From Tanypteryx hageni (lineage: Eukaryota > Arthropoda > Insecta > Odonata > Petaluridae): 64,000 bases of DNA. Every line of letters starts with the position of its first letter. The stretch's first letter is position 1. Under the pieces are notes generated by a model. That model saw nothing but the letters and a program-made list of their open reading frames with translations. It made no database searches and was not told where the DNA came from. The stretch spans positions 28,002,124 through 28,066,123 of the forward strand of contig CM054112.1 of the NCBI GenBank assembly GCA_028673005.1. The letters are read 5' to 3'. Positions 13,181 through 24,059 of this stretch are shown here, one piece after another. Position numbers and translations under genes: made by a program.

Positions 13181-14089
13181 CCGCGGATACGGGTTTTACG
13201 GAGGACGCGGGGAAAGTAAACAGAGGCAGCGGCTCCCGTAGATAAATCCGTCCGTTAAACGGGCGCATCGTGTTGCGTAATAAATATCAAGCTGCCTTTT
13301 CATCGCCGGAAAACGGCATTGTCCTCCGTGTTTCCCTATTAAACAATTTCTCGGGAATAAAGACGCCCTCCCTCGTTTCCTCGTGCAGCTTATAGATTAA
13401 TATGCATAAATTGCATATCGTGAAATATGCATACATTTCATATCATGGAATCCAACCAATATATGCTGTATAGACATTATTTATCTACGGGACGCTACGG
13501 TTCATTTGTTTCATATGAACATCATTCCTCAGTTACCGAGTATCATTTCCTAAATACTATTGGGAGAACTTTTACTTTACAAATGGCTGAAACGTTCAAA
13601 ACTGTTGTCGGTTTATCACACCATTTGGATACCGGTTTGATTGCTGACAACAGCTGAAGTTGCTTTATAGATCTTTCTGTTACCTTTGGCCAACTTTGAA
13701 CTCTATATAGCGATGCTCTGTTTGGCAAGTAAACGGAAACGAGCGCTCCTATCAGTGCTTGAGAACTGGCGCGAGTGTTCGAATGTCATTTCCTCTCGGT
13801 CTTGCTAAGTTTGGAATTATTTCTAATGACCTCTTCCGCATTTTTCTGGTCAAGAGCATTCTTAAAATTAAGAGAAAAAATATTTAATACGAATTTATAA
13901 AGCAGAACAGGTTGTAATGCTGATGGCATTCCGTTTATTTTTCCTTTATCAGTCATTTTTACAGAGAAATGGATAAATTAACATGTAATTTGTCTGTACT
14001 GTATCTCAACAATTATTTACGAAAGTGGGCTCCAAAATCCCTCGGGCCACCTCTGGGTACCGTAATAAAAAAGTGGTATGAAGGCAGTT

Positions 14090-15868
14090 AAAACAACGAG
14101 ACTGAATTGGTGGACGTTGTGATAGGTACACAAAGTTGGCTAACGGCGGACAGCCAGTCAGGAGATCTTTCCTCGTGACTATAGCGTTTTTAGAAAAGAT
14201 CGATGTAGCCGGTCGGGAGGTGGAGTCTTTATAGCAGTTAGCAATAAATACGAAAGTTACCAAATACAGATTAATTACAACGAAGTCGAAAGTGTTTGGT
14301 GTAGTGTGAAAGGGGGCGACTGTAAACTGTAAATATGTGCGCCTTTTATAGACCAACAAATGCAAGCGTGGAAACTATTCATTATCTAGAGAAACAAGTG
14401 GCGACGCTAAGTTCGATTAATAAATAATCGGGGGCGATTTCAATCTTCCGTCAATGGATTGGAGGCATAATTGCTTTTATCCCGGTGGTAGAAAGCCTGA
14501 ATCTTGAGAGGTTTTACTTGACACTTTCGGCAAACACTCATTGTATCAGTTAGTGAGATTTCCCACGAGATTTAATAATATATTAGATTTATTGGCTACT
14601 AATCTTCCTGAGCGTATGAATAGGGTATCTGATGCCGAGGGAAAAAGCGATCACAAGGCAGTGTACGTGGAGTTTCAGCTGAACATTAAGAAACAGGTTA
14701 AGGCTAAAAGAAAGCTTTATGTATTCGCCAAAGCCGATTTCACTAGATTTAGGTCTTTTCTGCGAAACAAATATACTAATTTCTGCGAGGTAACAGATAT
14801 TGCAGACGCGGAAGAATCCTGGTGCATGTTCAGACATATGATGCGAAAGTGTACAGATAAATTTATTCCAAGCTAACTGAAGCGTTAAAATGCAGAACCT
14901 AGATGGTACAACCAGGAAGTTAGGAGCGCTCACCGACGGCAAAGAAAACTCCACTCTCGCGTAAATACCACATCCTCAACAGCCACGGTCGAACAAATTG
15001 CAACGTTAAGGCAGCAATACAAAGAAGCGCGCTCCATAACCAGAGTGTCAATGCGTAATGCGTTTAACGATTACAAAAAGAAGGTTAAGACTTAAGAGCC
15101 ATTTCAGCGTGGTGCAAAGAATGGCAAATTGAAATTAATTACACTAAATGTGCCGCAGTTACGTTCTGGAAAAGTAAAAACATAGAAGTAGGTTTCGAGT
15201 ATAAAATAGATGGAATAGATATTCAAGCAGCCGAGTATGTTAAATATTGGGAGTAACCATTAGTCGAGATCTTTCATGGGGCATGCACATTCGTCGAGTC
15301 ATAGGCGCGGCAAAAAGAAACTGGCTTTCATAGGTAGAGTAGTACGGAACACTACAGAAAAAGTACGCGAAACATGTTACTTATCACTGGTTAGACCACA
15401 AGTGGAATACGCCTCATGCATATGGGATCCGTACGAGAAGGGACACATAATTCAATTAGAAAGAGTGCAGCGCAGAGCAGCCAGATTCGTAAAACAAAAG
15501 TACGAACATAAGGAAAGCGTCACTTCATTATTGGGGGATTTGAACTGGGTGCCACTGGAGGATCGTAGATTGAACTCAAGGTTGCGGCTTCTGGAGAAAT
15601 ATTGATCGGAATGTCTAAAAGACGAGGTTGTAGGAATAATTGAAGCACCAACGTATATAGGTAGAAACGACCGTGATGATAAGATACGTGAGATCGATTG
15701 TAGGACGGAGCGTTATATAGGCTCGTTCTCTCCGAGGACAATACGAGATCACAATAGAAAATTTCAACCTGCGATAGACAATCTTTAGGTAGGTTATGGT
15801 GCATTGCACCCCCTGCCACCCACCAATTAGGTGAATTGCAGGGTAACATGTTGATGTAGATTTTAAAA
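14090..15868 (+). pseudogene. CR1-group non-LTR retrotransposon, copy 1 (internally deleted)
   Basis: The segment carries the AP-endonuclease domain in pieces (GT-QSWLTAD with the catalytic Glu changed to Gln, GGGVFIAV, YRP, GDFNLP-like, SDHKAVYVEF). It then jumps from the linker (about 15087) straight to the C-terminal part of the reverse transcriptase (ISAWCKEWQIEINYTKC and the region up to LLEKY). Comparison with the copy at 30432-32675 shows that about 990 bp, including the polymerase core, is missing here. The last 740 bp are nearly identical in both copies, and both share a one-base deletion (at YVKY-GVT) and a TGA stop after LLEKY. The end reads GGGTAACATGTTGATGTAGAT, matching the short-repeat tail of the other copy. 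Confidence 0.8.
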
Positions 15869-17176
15869 AGATTTGTTGCAAAGGTTTGTTTCGCTCAGAC
15901 AGATAAGACAAATATGATATATTAGGTGACTATTTTATTTTAGAGATTATGTTATGGTTACATTGGAGATTTTGAAAGAACGTAAACGACGAAGTAAGAG
16001 CAAAGGAAATATCATTTGTGGTTCACAGCTTTATGGCTGATACAGAAGTATGTGAAGTGCATTATTAAAAGAGCATTTCTAGAAATACGAAAAGAAAATC
16101 AGTAATAGACGTTTTCAATCTAAATTTAAATCTTAAATTATATCGTTGAACATGAAGTTAAGTATCAAAATGAACAGAGGAATCTGTGAAAGAAATATAT
16201 TTACGATTTCATAGCTTCGTTTGTTTGCATCATCGCTTCACGACTCCGAAGCCTTGTTCGAGATCTATTTTTGCATTTCTGTGACAATATGTTTTGGTTG
16301 TTTGGTTTGTTTTGGTTGGTCGAAAGAGTTATTTCCTTTCGTAAGAATCATTTTAAAATATCATACTTGCACGTTTTTTGTGCATTTAGCGAAAATATTC
16401 CTGATTTGAGCTAAAAAGCCACATTGATTCTCCTAGCTATGCATTTAATATAAAAATATCAATCGCGCCTCGAATTGCTGCCATGGATTTCGCAGGCAAT
16501 GCCAATTATTAACAATAAATTAAAGATTTGAAAACTTTTTAAAATGTCATATGATATATTGATATAAAAAGTACATCAATTCACCCAGAAGTGCGAAGTT
16601 CGTCTCTCATGCGAGTCACTTGTTATTATTATGGGAATAATTGGAGCACACCAATGTTTCAATTTAAAAAAGTTATTTAAAAAACCATATCCGCCCAAAC
16701 CCAAATGTGTACAAAATCCTCTTCCTCTCGATAAATTTACGTAAGATACTTCGACAGGATAACGCTGTTATGTTTAGATAAATACCTGGCGTCTTTCTTG
16801 TATGCTTTTGGATTTTCAGCTCGTGTAACCATAAAAAATAAGAACCCATCTAGACTGGGGATATAAAACGAACTTACTGAGTTACTCTATACGATTTGAG
16901 AAACTGTGCGCCTTTAGGTTCCGAGAAATTATTTACAACCTCTCAGATGTAAAAATAGCATTAAAAGAGTAAAACGTTGATTAAATATGATTTCTCTCAA
17001 TGTAAATGACGTAAAAAGCGTACAAATGGAAGCGGCATTGTGAAAGCCTAGGCGAGCCGTGTCGGTCCACTTTCACGAAATTTGATTTTTCCAAAAATAA
17101 AATTTTCCTGGTTAAATGTTTCACCCGCTTTCATTAAATTTTCCTTCATTATCCACTTAGCCACTAAAACTCTATC
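15869..17176. other. AT-rich intergenic DNA
   Basis: I see no gene, bounded repeat or RNA in this stretch. Open frames are short and lack context. Confidence 0.4.
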
Positions 17177-17565
17177 CAGTACCGGCCCGAGCTACGGGCG
17201 AGACGCCCGGGGCGCCGTATCTTGTGGGGCGCCATCCTGGCTGTTCCATTCTTACATAAAAATTTGAAAAACTGCCGAAATCTTTCCCACCTCCGTCTCG
17301 GACAGCGAAAACCAAGAATAAAAGGACTACCGAAAATTCCCACACACAACTCTTTTGTAGGAAGTACTCCCAGGAATGGCTTTGTGTGTTCGTTGTTTTG
17401 ATACCGAGAAATAATGGTGTGACAAGGGTCTCGTGCAGTTGAGTTGGCTACTGAAGAATAGAGATTAAAAACAAAAGCTCGATTAAGGCTTTCAGCAACT
17501 CTACCACGCCTCTCAGTTGGGGTCATAAATGTGCACCCTTTCTCAACGTGGTTACCAACGTTTTA

Positions 17566-17821
17566 GGATCAATTTTTACCAAAAACTAATCAGTTCTTGT
17601 CCCTTTAGCAAATATGTCAAATATAAAATTTCGTGTTGACCTTCTGAGTTAGAGCACCCACAAAATTCCGGTCACAGACACACACCCACAGACATTATCT
17701 AGAAAATAGTCAAAACGTGTTCAGGGGTCCTTAAAAAATGTATTTCCGTTTAAATCTCGAATTCGATTTTTTTCATGAAAATATTACTTTCTCTAAGCTT
17801 CGTATATGTAGAAAGTAAAAA
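17566..17821. repeat. left arm of an internal inverted repeat (about 255 bp)
   Basis: The reverse complement of this segment aligns along its whole length with 18554-18808, sharing TTTTTACTTTCT, TTCATGAAAAAAATCGA, CCCTGAACACGTTTTGAC, TTTTGTGGGTGCTCTAACTC and AGAACTGATTAG. Identity is roughly 70-75 percent by eye. The two arms bracket the transposase fragment. They are either two independent insertions of one dispersed repeat in opposite orientation or the arms of a foldback-type insertion. Confidence 0.8.
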
Positions 17822-18254
17822 TGGGGATCATGATGATTTATTAAAAAGGTGCAAACAACTTGAAATCAAGCTTAGTGATCATAATGAATGTGATGTAAAT
17901 GGTGAAAAGTTGTGCCAAGAAATTGGGCCATTGATGATATTGTTGCCTGAAAATGTACCCGGCAATGGTTTGAGCATTTTGAAGTTCATAAATTCAAACC
18001 AAATGTTAGATATGTTAGCAGATGTATGGGTAGCTTTGCGAGTTATGCTGACCATTCCTCTAACTGTGGCAAGTGGAGAAAGAAGTTTCAGCTAACTGAA
18101 GGTAATTAAAACATACCTACGATCGTCCATGTTGCAGACTAGGTTGAATTCGCTGGCGATTTTATTGTTCGAAAATCGCGCAGTTGCTGAATTGGATTTT
18201 TCAGAAATAATTAATAATTTTGCTGATTTGAAATCTAGAAAGAAGATACACTAA
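17822..18254 (+). pseudogene. hAT transposase C-terminal region (ZMYM/TTF-type), broken
   Basis: The translation contains LLKRCKQLEIKLSD and then the hAT dimerisation signature TIPLTVASGERSFS, stop, LKVIKTYLRSSMLQTRLNSL, followed by a conserved tail ending LKSRKK. In relatives the Ser is followed by Lys, so the stop sits in the most conserved part of the domain. The DDE/RNase H-like catalytic part and the N-terminal zinc finger are not recognisable upstream. It lies precisely between the two inverted arms at 17566-17821 and 18554-18808. Confidence 0.8.
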
Positions 18255-18553
18255 GGAAAATGTTTTTGGCATCAACTGATCAAAATATGAATTGATTAAA
18301 CTAAAAGTTTTAATTTTATTGTATTAAATTTTAAAGGATTTATCGTCCGATATTAATAAATGTATCGTAAAAATTATGTGATATCTTTTGGCATTGTATG
18401 TATTATAGTTATCTATATGATAATTTGGATAATTCGTATTGTGATCACCAGTAAAATAATGTGAATATAATATTGCCTTTTAATCTATTATATTGTTCGG
18501 TTACAGTTCAGTTTTCGAGCTTAAAAATAAAGTCACAAAAAATTCCTTATACA

Positions 18554-18808
18554 TTTTTACTTTCTCCATATACGTAGTATAGGGGAAAGTATTGTATTCA
18601 TGAAAAAAATCGACTTCGATATTTTAACGGAAATATACGTTTTATGGTTCCCTGAACACGTTTTGACCATTTTCTCGATGATATCTGTGTGTGATAGTTT
18701 TTGTGGGTGCTCTAACTCAACAATTATTAATCAAGTCAAAACGAAATTTTATATTTAAAATTTTTATAAAAGTTACAAGAACTGATTAGCTTTTGATAAA
18801 AATCGGTC
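18554..18808. repeat. right arm of the internal inverted repeat
   Basis: This is the partner of 17566-17821 (see that entry). The outer boundary of both arms falls at the same sequence (TAAAAATCGGTC / GGATCAATTTTTA), so the ends look defined rather than random. Confidence 0.8.
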
Positions 18809-19534
18809 AAACGGAAGTGGGTGTTTACTCCTGTCACTTATCGGTTATTTTGAAATATTTGCTTTGATATTTGATGAATGTAAATATTTACTAGAATAAA
18901 CGTTGTAAGAAATTTAATTTTCTACAACGTTTGTTTGAAATATTTCCCCATATAATGTATTGTTTAAGAGATATCTTATATTTTTAGCTGCCACCACCAC
19001 GCCATTTGCCGACGACTATTGTTAACAATTGACGCTTATTGTTAGTAACGTGAGCACGTGAGTATCGTGAGTAAAGATCCCTTTTCTTTTCTTAATTGTT
19101 GGAGCTGTGTGGCAATTTACAATATCAGAATTATGGTTTGAGTTTATTTCCGTTCTTTGTCAAGACTAAAATTTTCTCGGTTTCTTAAAATATTTATTAT
19201 AATGTAACCTATTTGGAATTTTTACAAATATTACAGATATGGAGAAAGTCATGTGGTGGCCACATCAGATTTTTTCTTATTTTGGAGAGAGGAGGGTGCA
19301 CAAAAGCCTTTCCGCCCGGGGCGCCAAAATACTTCGGGCCAGCCCTGACTCCATCGGTAGTGAGAGACTTCTTCATGTGTGTCAACTCAGCATTGGCCTA
19401 TTTTACGAGGCTCACTCATTCCATAGGAAAAACATAGACCACCGATGCATTACGAAGCGTCATTATCTCTTTCAAGGGCTGTCTGGCGGCGTATTCGAGT
19501 CGAACGATTCATCCCGATATTTGAATAAGAACAA

Positions 19535-19583
19535 TGGCGTCAGTCCTTCTGAGAAGACTTCTAGCGGTGCTAACGGCGATGGG
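19535..19583 (+). CDS. candidate first coding exon of an unidentified host gene
   Basis: An ATG in good context (AACAATGG) starts MASVLLRRLLAVLTAM plus one base of a Gly codon, then a good donor (ATGG/GTAAGC). The peptide is basic and hydrophobic, as in a mitochondrial presequence or signal peptide. About 90-180 bp upstream is free of TE sequence and could be the 5' UTR; beyond that lies the hAT relic. I found no convincing second exon with matching phase downstream, so the gene is not identified and the exon itself remains a prediction. Confidence 0.45.
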
Positions 19584-21054
19584 TAAGCATTCGATATCAA
19601 CGGAAGAAAGCTCAGGAGCCATGACCTCGCCATGACAGCGAAGATATATCGATATGCGCGATTTTTCCATCAGATGAAATCGGAAACGGCTTTAAAATAA
19701 TAAAGCGTTTCCCGTGATGGGAAACAATGAATAATTTTCGAGAAAAAAAACAGGTGACCGTAGAATTGCAGAGCAAATTACATACGACGCTTTTTTCTTT
19801 GTTACATCTTTGGTTGAAATCAACGGCCTTGTAATAAGTCCATAAATTCCATTTAAAAGCATTTTATCAGTGCTATGTAATAATTTTTTCCCATTCAAAA
19901 TCAGTGGACTTGTTTTCATGGCAGTTTTATTTCGCATTGTTAAAAACTAGAAAACTTTTTCTCCTTTTCGTTATTAAAAACAATTGATCGTTCTCATTAG
20001 AAACGGATTTGAATTCCCTTATCAAAAAATATAAATCCCAGTCTTTCAGCTATAGATATGTTCTTGTTCAGAGCTTAATTTTACATATTTTAAAAATGGA
20101 AATTTAATGCAACGCATAGGGATTAGAAAAGGGCGCCTATTATTCCTCAGCAGCTAATTATAGATCTAGCAATTTTTTACCGTGTTTAACTACCATATTT
20201 AGAGTCATTTCCAAAAGTATTCCAACAATTTGAGCGGCGCCGCTTTCGCGACAGACTGTATTTTAACTTCATACCTACGTGAACTTTATGTCAGTCGGTG
20301 ACTATGCACCTATTCCTGTCGTGACGCCAACTCAGTTAACAAAGATTATTCCGCGTCTTGGGCGATCGTTTGAACGTACTATTATAATTCCCCATTGTTA
20401 TGTAATAGTCATTCTTGCATCGTGATGATAGCGTAAGCAGACCCATGGAATTGTTTTTTTGTCCAAGTGAGGGGTTGCTGTAATCGGTTAACGGGATTTG
20501 GATGTTTACTGTTGTTATTGTTTCGTTTTTGGCTAATAACTATTTCAAATCTTCATAAATATAGATGTTACGTATTATAAACTTCATATAAAATATTATT
20601 CTCTATAATTTTTGTATTTAACATATTTTCGTAGAACGTATTGTTTATAAAATATTTAATTTTTTTTCGTAATTTCCTAATAAACACGGTAACACGTCGG
20701 GGAAATAAAATATAACAGAATTTAACGGAAAAGGAAAGGGTATAGCATTTTTTTATTAGTATTTTAAAATTATTTGCAATAATCGTATGAATTTAGCACT
20801 TGAAACATAGGACGCATGAATCAATGATATTTCACTTTCCTATCATTGATTTTTGAATCCGTTTCCATTCTTGCTATAAATTTATTTTGAACGTGGAAAT
20901 TCAACGTTATTTTCTGATGAAAATTTTTCTCTTTATGATGAATTGCATTTTTGCGGATTTCTTTTCTCTTTTATATTTAATTAAATAATATAATAATACA
21001 ATTTAATACTGTATAATTATGGAGAAAGTCAGATTTTTATAATATTGTATAGAT
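19584..21054. other. AT-rich DNA, possible intron of the 19.5-kb candidate gene
   Basis: No coding region or bounded repeat could be supported. If the exon at 19535-19583 is real, this stretch would start its first intron. Confidence 0.3.
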
Positions 21055-21342
21055 CAGTGTTTCTCAACCTTTTTTTGTTTGCGTCGCCCCATTTCTGTTC
21101 TGCGTCACACCGTTTACTGTTCTATTTCCTTCAAGTCATCTTTAAAGATAAATTAGGCTTTATCTACAGCATAAAGATCAAAATTTATGCATTCAAAGAA
21201 GCAGAGGCAGGTATTCTTCTATTTTTATTTATTTTTATAAGCCAGAATATGATACACTGTGAATTTATCAAATATTTGCGTCACCCTTCAACAACTCTCG
21301 CGTCACCCTGGGGTGTGATGTCACCCCGGTTGAGAAAAATTG
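21055..21342. mobile_element. hAT MITE, 288 bp
   Basis: Ends are CAGTGTTTCTCAACC and, reverse-complemented, CAATTTTTCTCAACC (13 of 15 identical). The flanking octamers GTATAGAT (21047-21054) and GTATAGAC (21343-21350) match at 7 of 8 positions. Subterminal GCGTCGCCCC and TGATGTCACCCC blocks are typical for this non-autonomous hAT style. No coding capacity. Confidence 0.8.
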
Positions 21343-21419
21343 GTATAGACGCTAGCCAACACCACATATTCAATCGATGTCAATATAAAGATGCATGAGA
21401 CCAACCCGGCCCCTTGGTA

Positions 21420-21587
21420 ATGTTGTCAACCCTTCAACAGCATTGTCAAGTATGCAACCCGCATGGCGGTCACATTGTTAAGTGAAAACGGGAGAAAAAA
21501 GCCTCAATCCGGGAGTCGGGAGAATCTCTGGAATCTTGTCCTATTCCTGGAGACTCCCGGCGAATCCGAGAGGGTTGGCAACCCTAG
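21420..21587. mobile_element. short MITE with GTTGCCAACCCT-type ends
   Basis: GTTGTCAACCCT (21422-21433) and AGGGTTGGCAAC (21571-21582) form a 12-bp terminal inverted repeat with one mismatch. A GGGAGTC / GACTCCC pair lies just inside the right part. Target duplication is not clear, so the superfamily is left open. Confidence 0.4.
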
Positions 21588-22271
21588 CCACTAGCACTGT
21601 GAGACATTTTCCACCGCCACCGTCGTTTCTACCTGCTTATCATCAAGTGATGGTAATGTTGACAACGATATTTCATTCACTGAACGTTCTGGTGGTGTGC
21701 TCGGAGCATCTTTGAGTTTACTTGCAGAAGTAGACGCAGAAGCAGTAAATATGTTGGTAATCTTAAGGCATTTATCTGCTTTGATTTTCAAAAGAGCTTT
21801 TTTTAATTTGTTTTTTCCCAACCCCCTTTTCTCTTGCCTAACATTGTGGCTAAGGCCTAAGGATAAGGAATAAATTATTTTTAACAAATCGGATACCGAA
21901 AATTATAATCAATTATCTTTTCTCTAGATAGAAAAATAGTTCTTTTACAAATATAAAAAGAAAATTGTGTTTTCGAATATTGCAACTTATAAATAATTTA
22001 CAAACCTAAATCCTTACTTTATATAAAGAACGTCCACTCTGTAGCTATGTATGTATAGAACTGTAACATACCGGCGAACTGCAAGTTGCTCTGACGCAAC
22101 GAGAGCCCGACTGCGGAGAGGGCCCACGAAAAGGAGAAGGGCCCTAACCACTATTTTTTTAAGTCAGTAAATTTTGTTCACAATTTTTTATTTTAATATC
22201 AATAAATTGCAACTGCAAGTTGGAAAAAGGAGAAAGAAAATTTTTTTACCCCTTCTTCGTTAAATACATAT

Positions 22272-23106
22272 GTTACGGGCAAATCCCGAAATGCGGGCAC
22301 ATCTAGATATGCCCGAGTATTTAGGGCAAATCCAGAAATATTTTTAGAAATACTCTTTTTCGGGATTTGCCCGAGCAAATCGCGACGTGACCAAATCGCT
22401 TAGGGCAAACCTAGATGTTACGCTTACATCCTATATCTGTCCCGAATTTGTTCCAGTTTTCAGTGATCTGTCCTGGTATCTCGAATGTCATTTTTGGTAC
22501 CTATAATTACCGATTTTGTTAACTGTAATGAATTACGCAGCAGTTCTCTCCATTTCAAACCAAACCAACACAATCCCGAATCTAAGGAATGGGACAGTTC
22601 AGCGCGGGACAATTCGGCGAGGGACAACTTGACGCGACCGTTTCGGCTCTGGGGCATTTCGGCACGGATCAATTCGGCAGCGGAACGATTCGGCGTTCTG
22701 GGTTGGGTTAAGTGGTTGAGAGAGTGCTATTATATTTAACTTTTTCGTACCTTTTAAATTAAAAGTTTTTTAATACTGCCATTTCATTGAAATATTACCG
22801 TATAAGTCAACTTAGCCAAATTCACTTGATAGTTGTAATATCTTTTTATTATCACACCATTCCCGTCAAATTATGCTGATACTGTGTCGAGCGTAATCCT
22901 ACTGGCGCCAAACTGTCCCGTCGCAGAATCGGCCTGGCGCCGAATCATCGTGAGCAGAAACGGTCGCGCCGAACTGTCCTATACTCGAATTTTTTGAGAT
23001 TAGCCCGGACATACCTAGATCTGCCCGAACACTTGTGTACATTTGGGCATATCTAGATTTGCCCGGGCAATCCTAGATTTGCCCAATTTCGGGATTTTCC
23101 CGTAAC
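22272..23106. mobile_element. MITE built of repeated GGGCAAATC-type motifs, interrupted by a second MITE
   Basis: The ends GTTACGGGCAAATCCCGAAA (left) and GTTACGGGAAAATCCCGAAA (right, reverse-complemented) form the terminal inverted repeat. Both sides carry further copies of the blocks GGGCAAATC, GGGCATATCTAGAT and CTAGATTTGCCC in both orientations (22278-22420 and 22990-23095), so the subterminal zones are clusters of short palindromic units. A second MITE (22591-22980) sits inside. No coding capacity; the superfamily is not evident. Confidence 0.6.
22591..22980. mobile_element. nested MITE with GGGACAGTTCGGCGCG units
   Basis: The left end GGGACAGTTCAGCGCG and the right end, reverse-complemented, AGGACAGTTCGGCGCGACC match. 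Each end zone repeats the unit in varied form: GGGACAATTCGGCG, GGGACAACTTGACGCGACC, GGATCAATTCGGC and GGAACGATTCGGCG on the left, and CGCCAAACTGTCCCG and GGCGCCGAATC on the right. It lies wholly inside the GGGCAAATC-type MITE and so is the younger of the two insertions. Confidence 0.6.
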
Positions 23107-23164
23107 GTATATATTGTTAAAATACGACGCAAATAATAATGTATTTAGTTATTCAATTTTACTC

Positions 23165-23345
23165 GTGGAAGCGGTGGTGGAACGGTGAGTGTGATGGCTT
23201 TCCACGCGTTCGAATCTTGGCGGAGAACGATTCTCCAGCAGGGTGCGTGTGTTGCGATGAGGTTATGCAAACCAGAATGTCGACAGGTCATTAAAAAGTG
23301 TGCCTCCAAGTGTAAATATGGGCATGTTTTTGAGGCGTGTATCCC
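23165..23345 (+). mobile_element. probable tRNA-derived SINE
   Basis: GGTGGAACGGTGAGTGTGA resembles a pol III A box and GCGTTCGAATCTT, about 35 bases on, a B box. A body without coding potential follows. The 3' end is not clear, so the right border is approximate. Too diverged for a working tRNA. Confidence 0.45.
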
Positions 23346-24059
23346 TATCTGTCAATCTTAAATGCAGTTCTTTCTGATTAGAGCCAAACATCTCTCTACT
23401 TTTCATGCTGAAAATGATTTATTTTAAAAAATTTCTAGATGCACAAAGAGACAGAAAAATACAAAAAATTGCCACTTTATTTTTCTTAAAAACTCGGACA
23501 TTTTCTAGTTTGATTCCTCTGCAGTAAATGAACTTTCGATTTCTTCTTAATAACCCGGATTATGTATATTTCAACTTTTATTTCTATTCCATGATATTTT
23601 GCTCGGCCTATCTCATCGAGAGTCAGCCATCGATTAATGAACGGTTAATGTGATTTTTGGCTCGTAGATACATTTAAATTTAAAAAAGTGGTGGCAAGTC
23701 CGTTTAAACATACAAGGAATAGTGAAGAAAGTTGAGTAACATTGAAGTGGATTATGCTGAAATATTTTTAATATTTCATTTATGTAGAATACTAGCGTAA
23801 TTTCCCGGGCTTTTCCATGGATTAAAAGTTTAGAATTTTTCATGCACATATCACTCGGTAATATTTACATCAAAACACAAGGTACTCTCAAGGTAAATGA
23901 CCAATATTCCCCTTTAATTGGTATGAACAAATTAATATAGACTCAAATTTGATACCTTCTTTCCCCCAAAGAAATCAAAGTTCTGCCACCGAGGTGCACA
24001 TCCTCAGCGTCTCTTTAATGTGTGTACGAAGTTTTAAGTCTCCACGTTTCTTGGTTAAA
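23346..24059. other. AT-rich intergenic DNA
   Basis: I see no gene or bounded repeat here. Confidence 0.35.

Larger units (their letters stand above)
11511..14089. other. intergenic DNA with a GC-rich stretch
   Basis: No gene could be supported. The stretch 12540-13390 is clearly GC-richer than the rest and carries palindromic CRE-type motifs (separate entries), so it may be a promoter or first exon of an unrecognised gene. The open frames there overlap on both strands and none has a recognisable domain. Confidence 0.3.
17177..19347. mobile_element. hAT transposon relic, 2.17 kb
   Basis: Ends are CAGTACCGGCCCGAGCTA (left) and, reverse-complemented, CAGGGCTGGCCCGAAGTA (right). Both are followed inward by a GC-rich CGCCCGGGGCGCC block. 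The flanking octamers ACTCTATC (17169-17176) and ACTCCATC (19348-19355) match at 7 of 8 positions, as expected of a hAT 8-bp target duplication. The interior holds a decayed transposase C-terminus and a pair of long inverted repeats. Because the right duplication lies about 180 bp upstream of the candidate start codon at 19535, the insertion occupies a likely promoter position. Confidence 0.75.
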
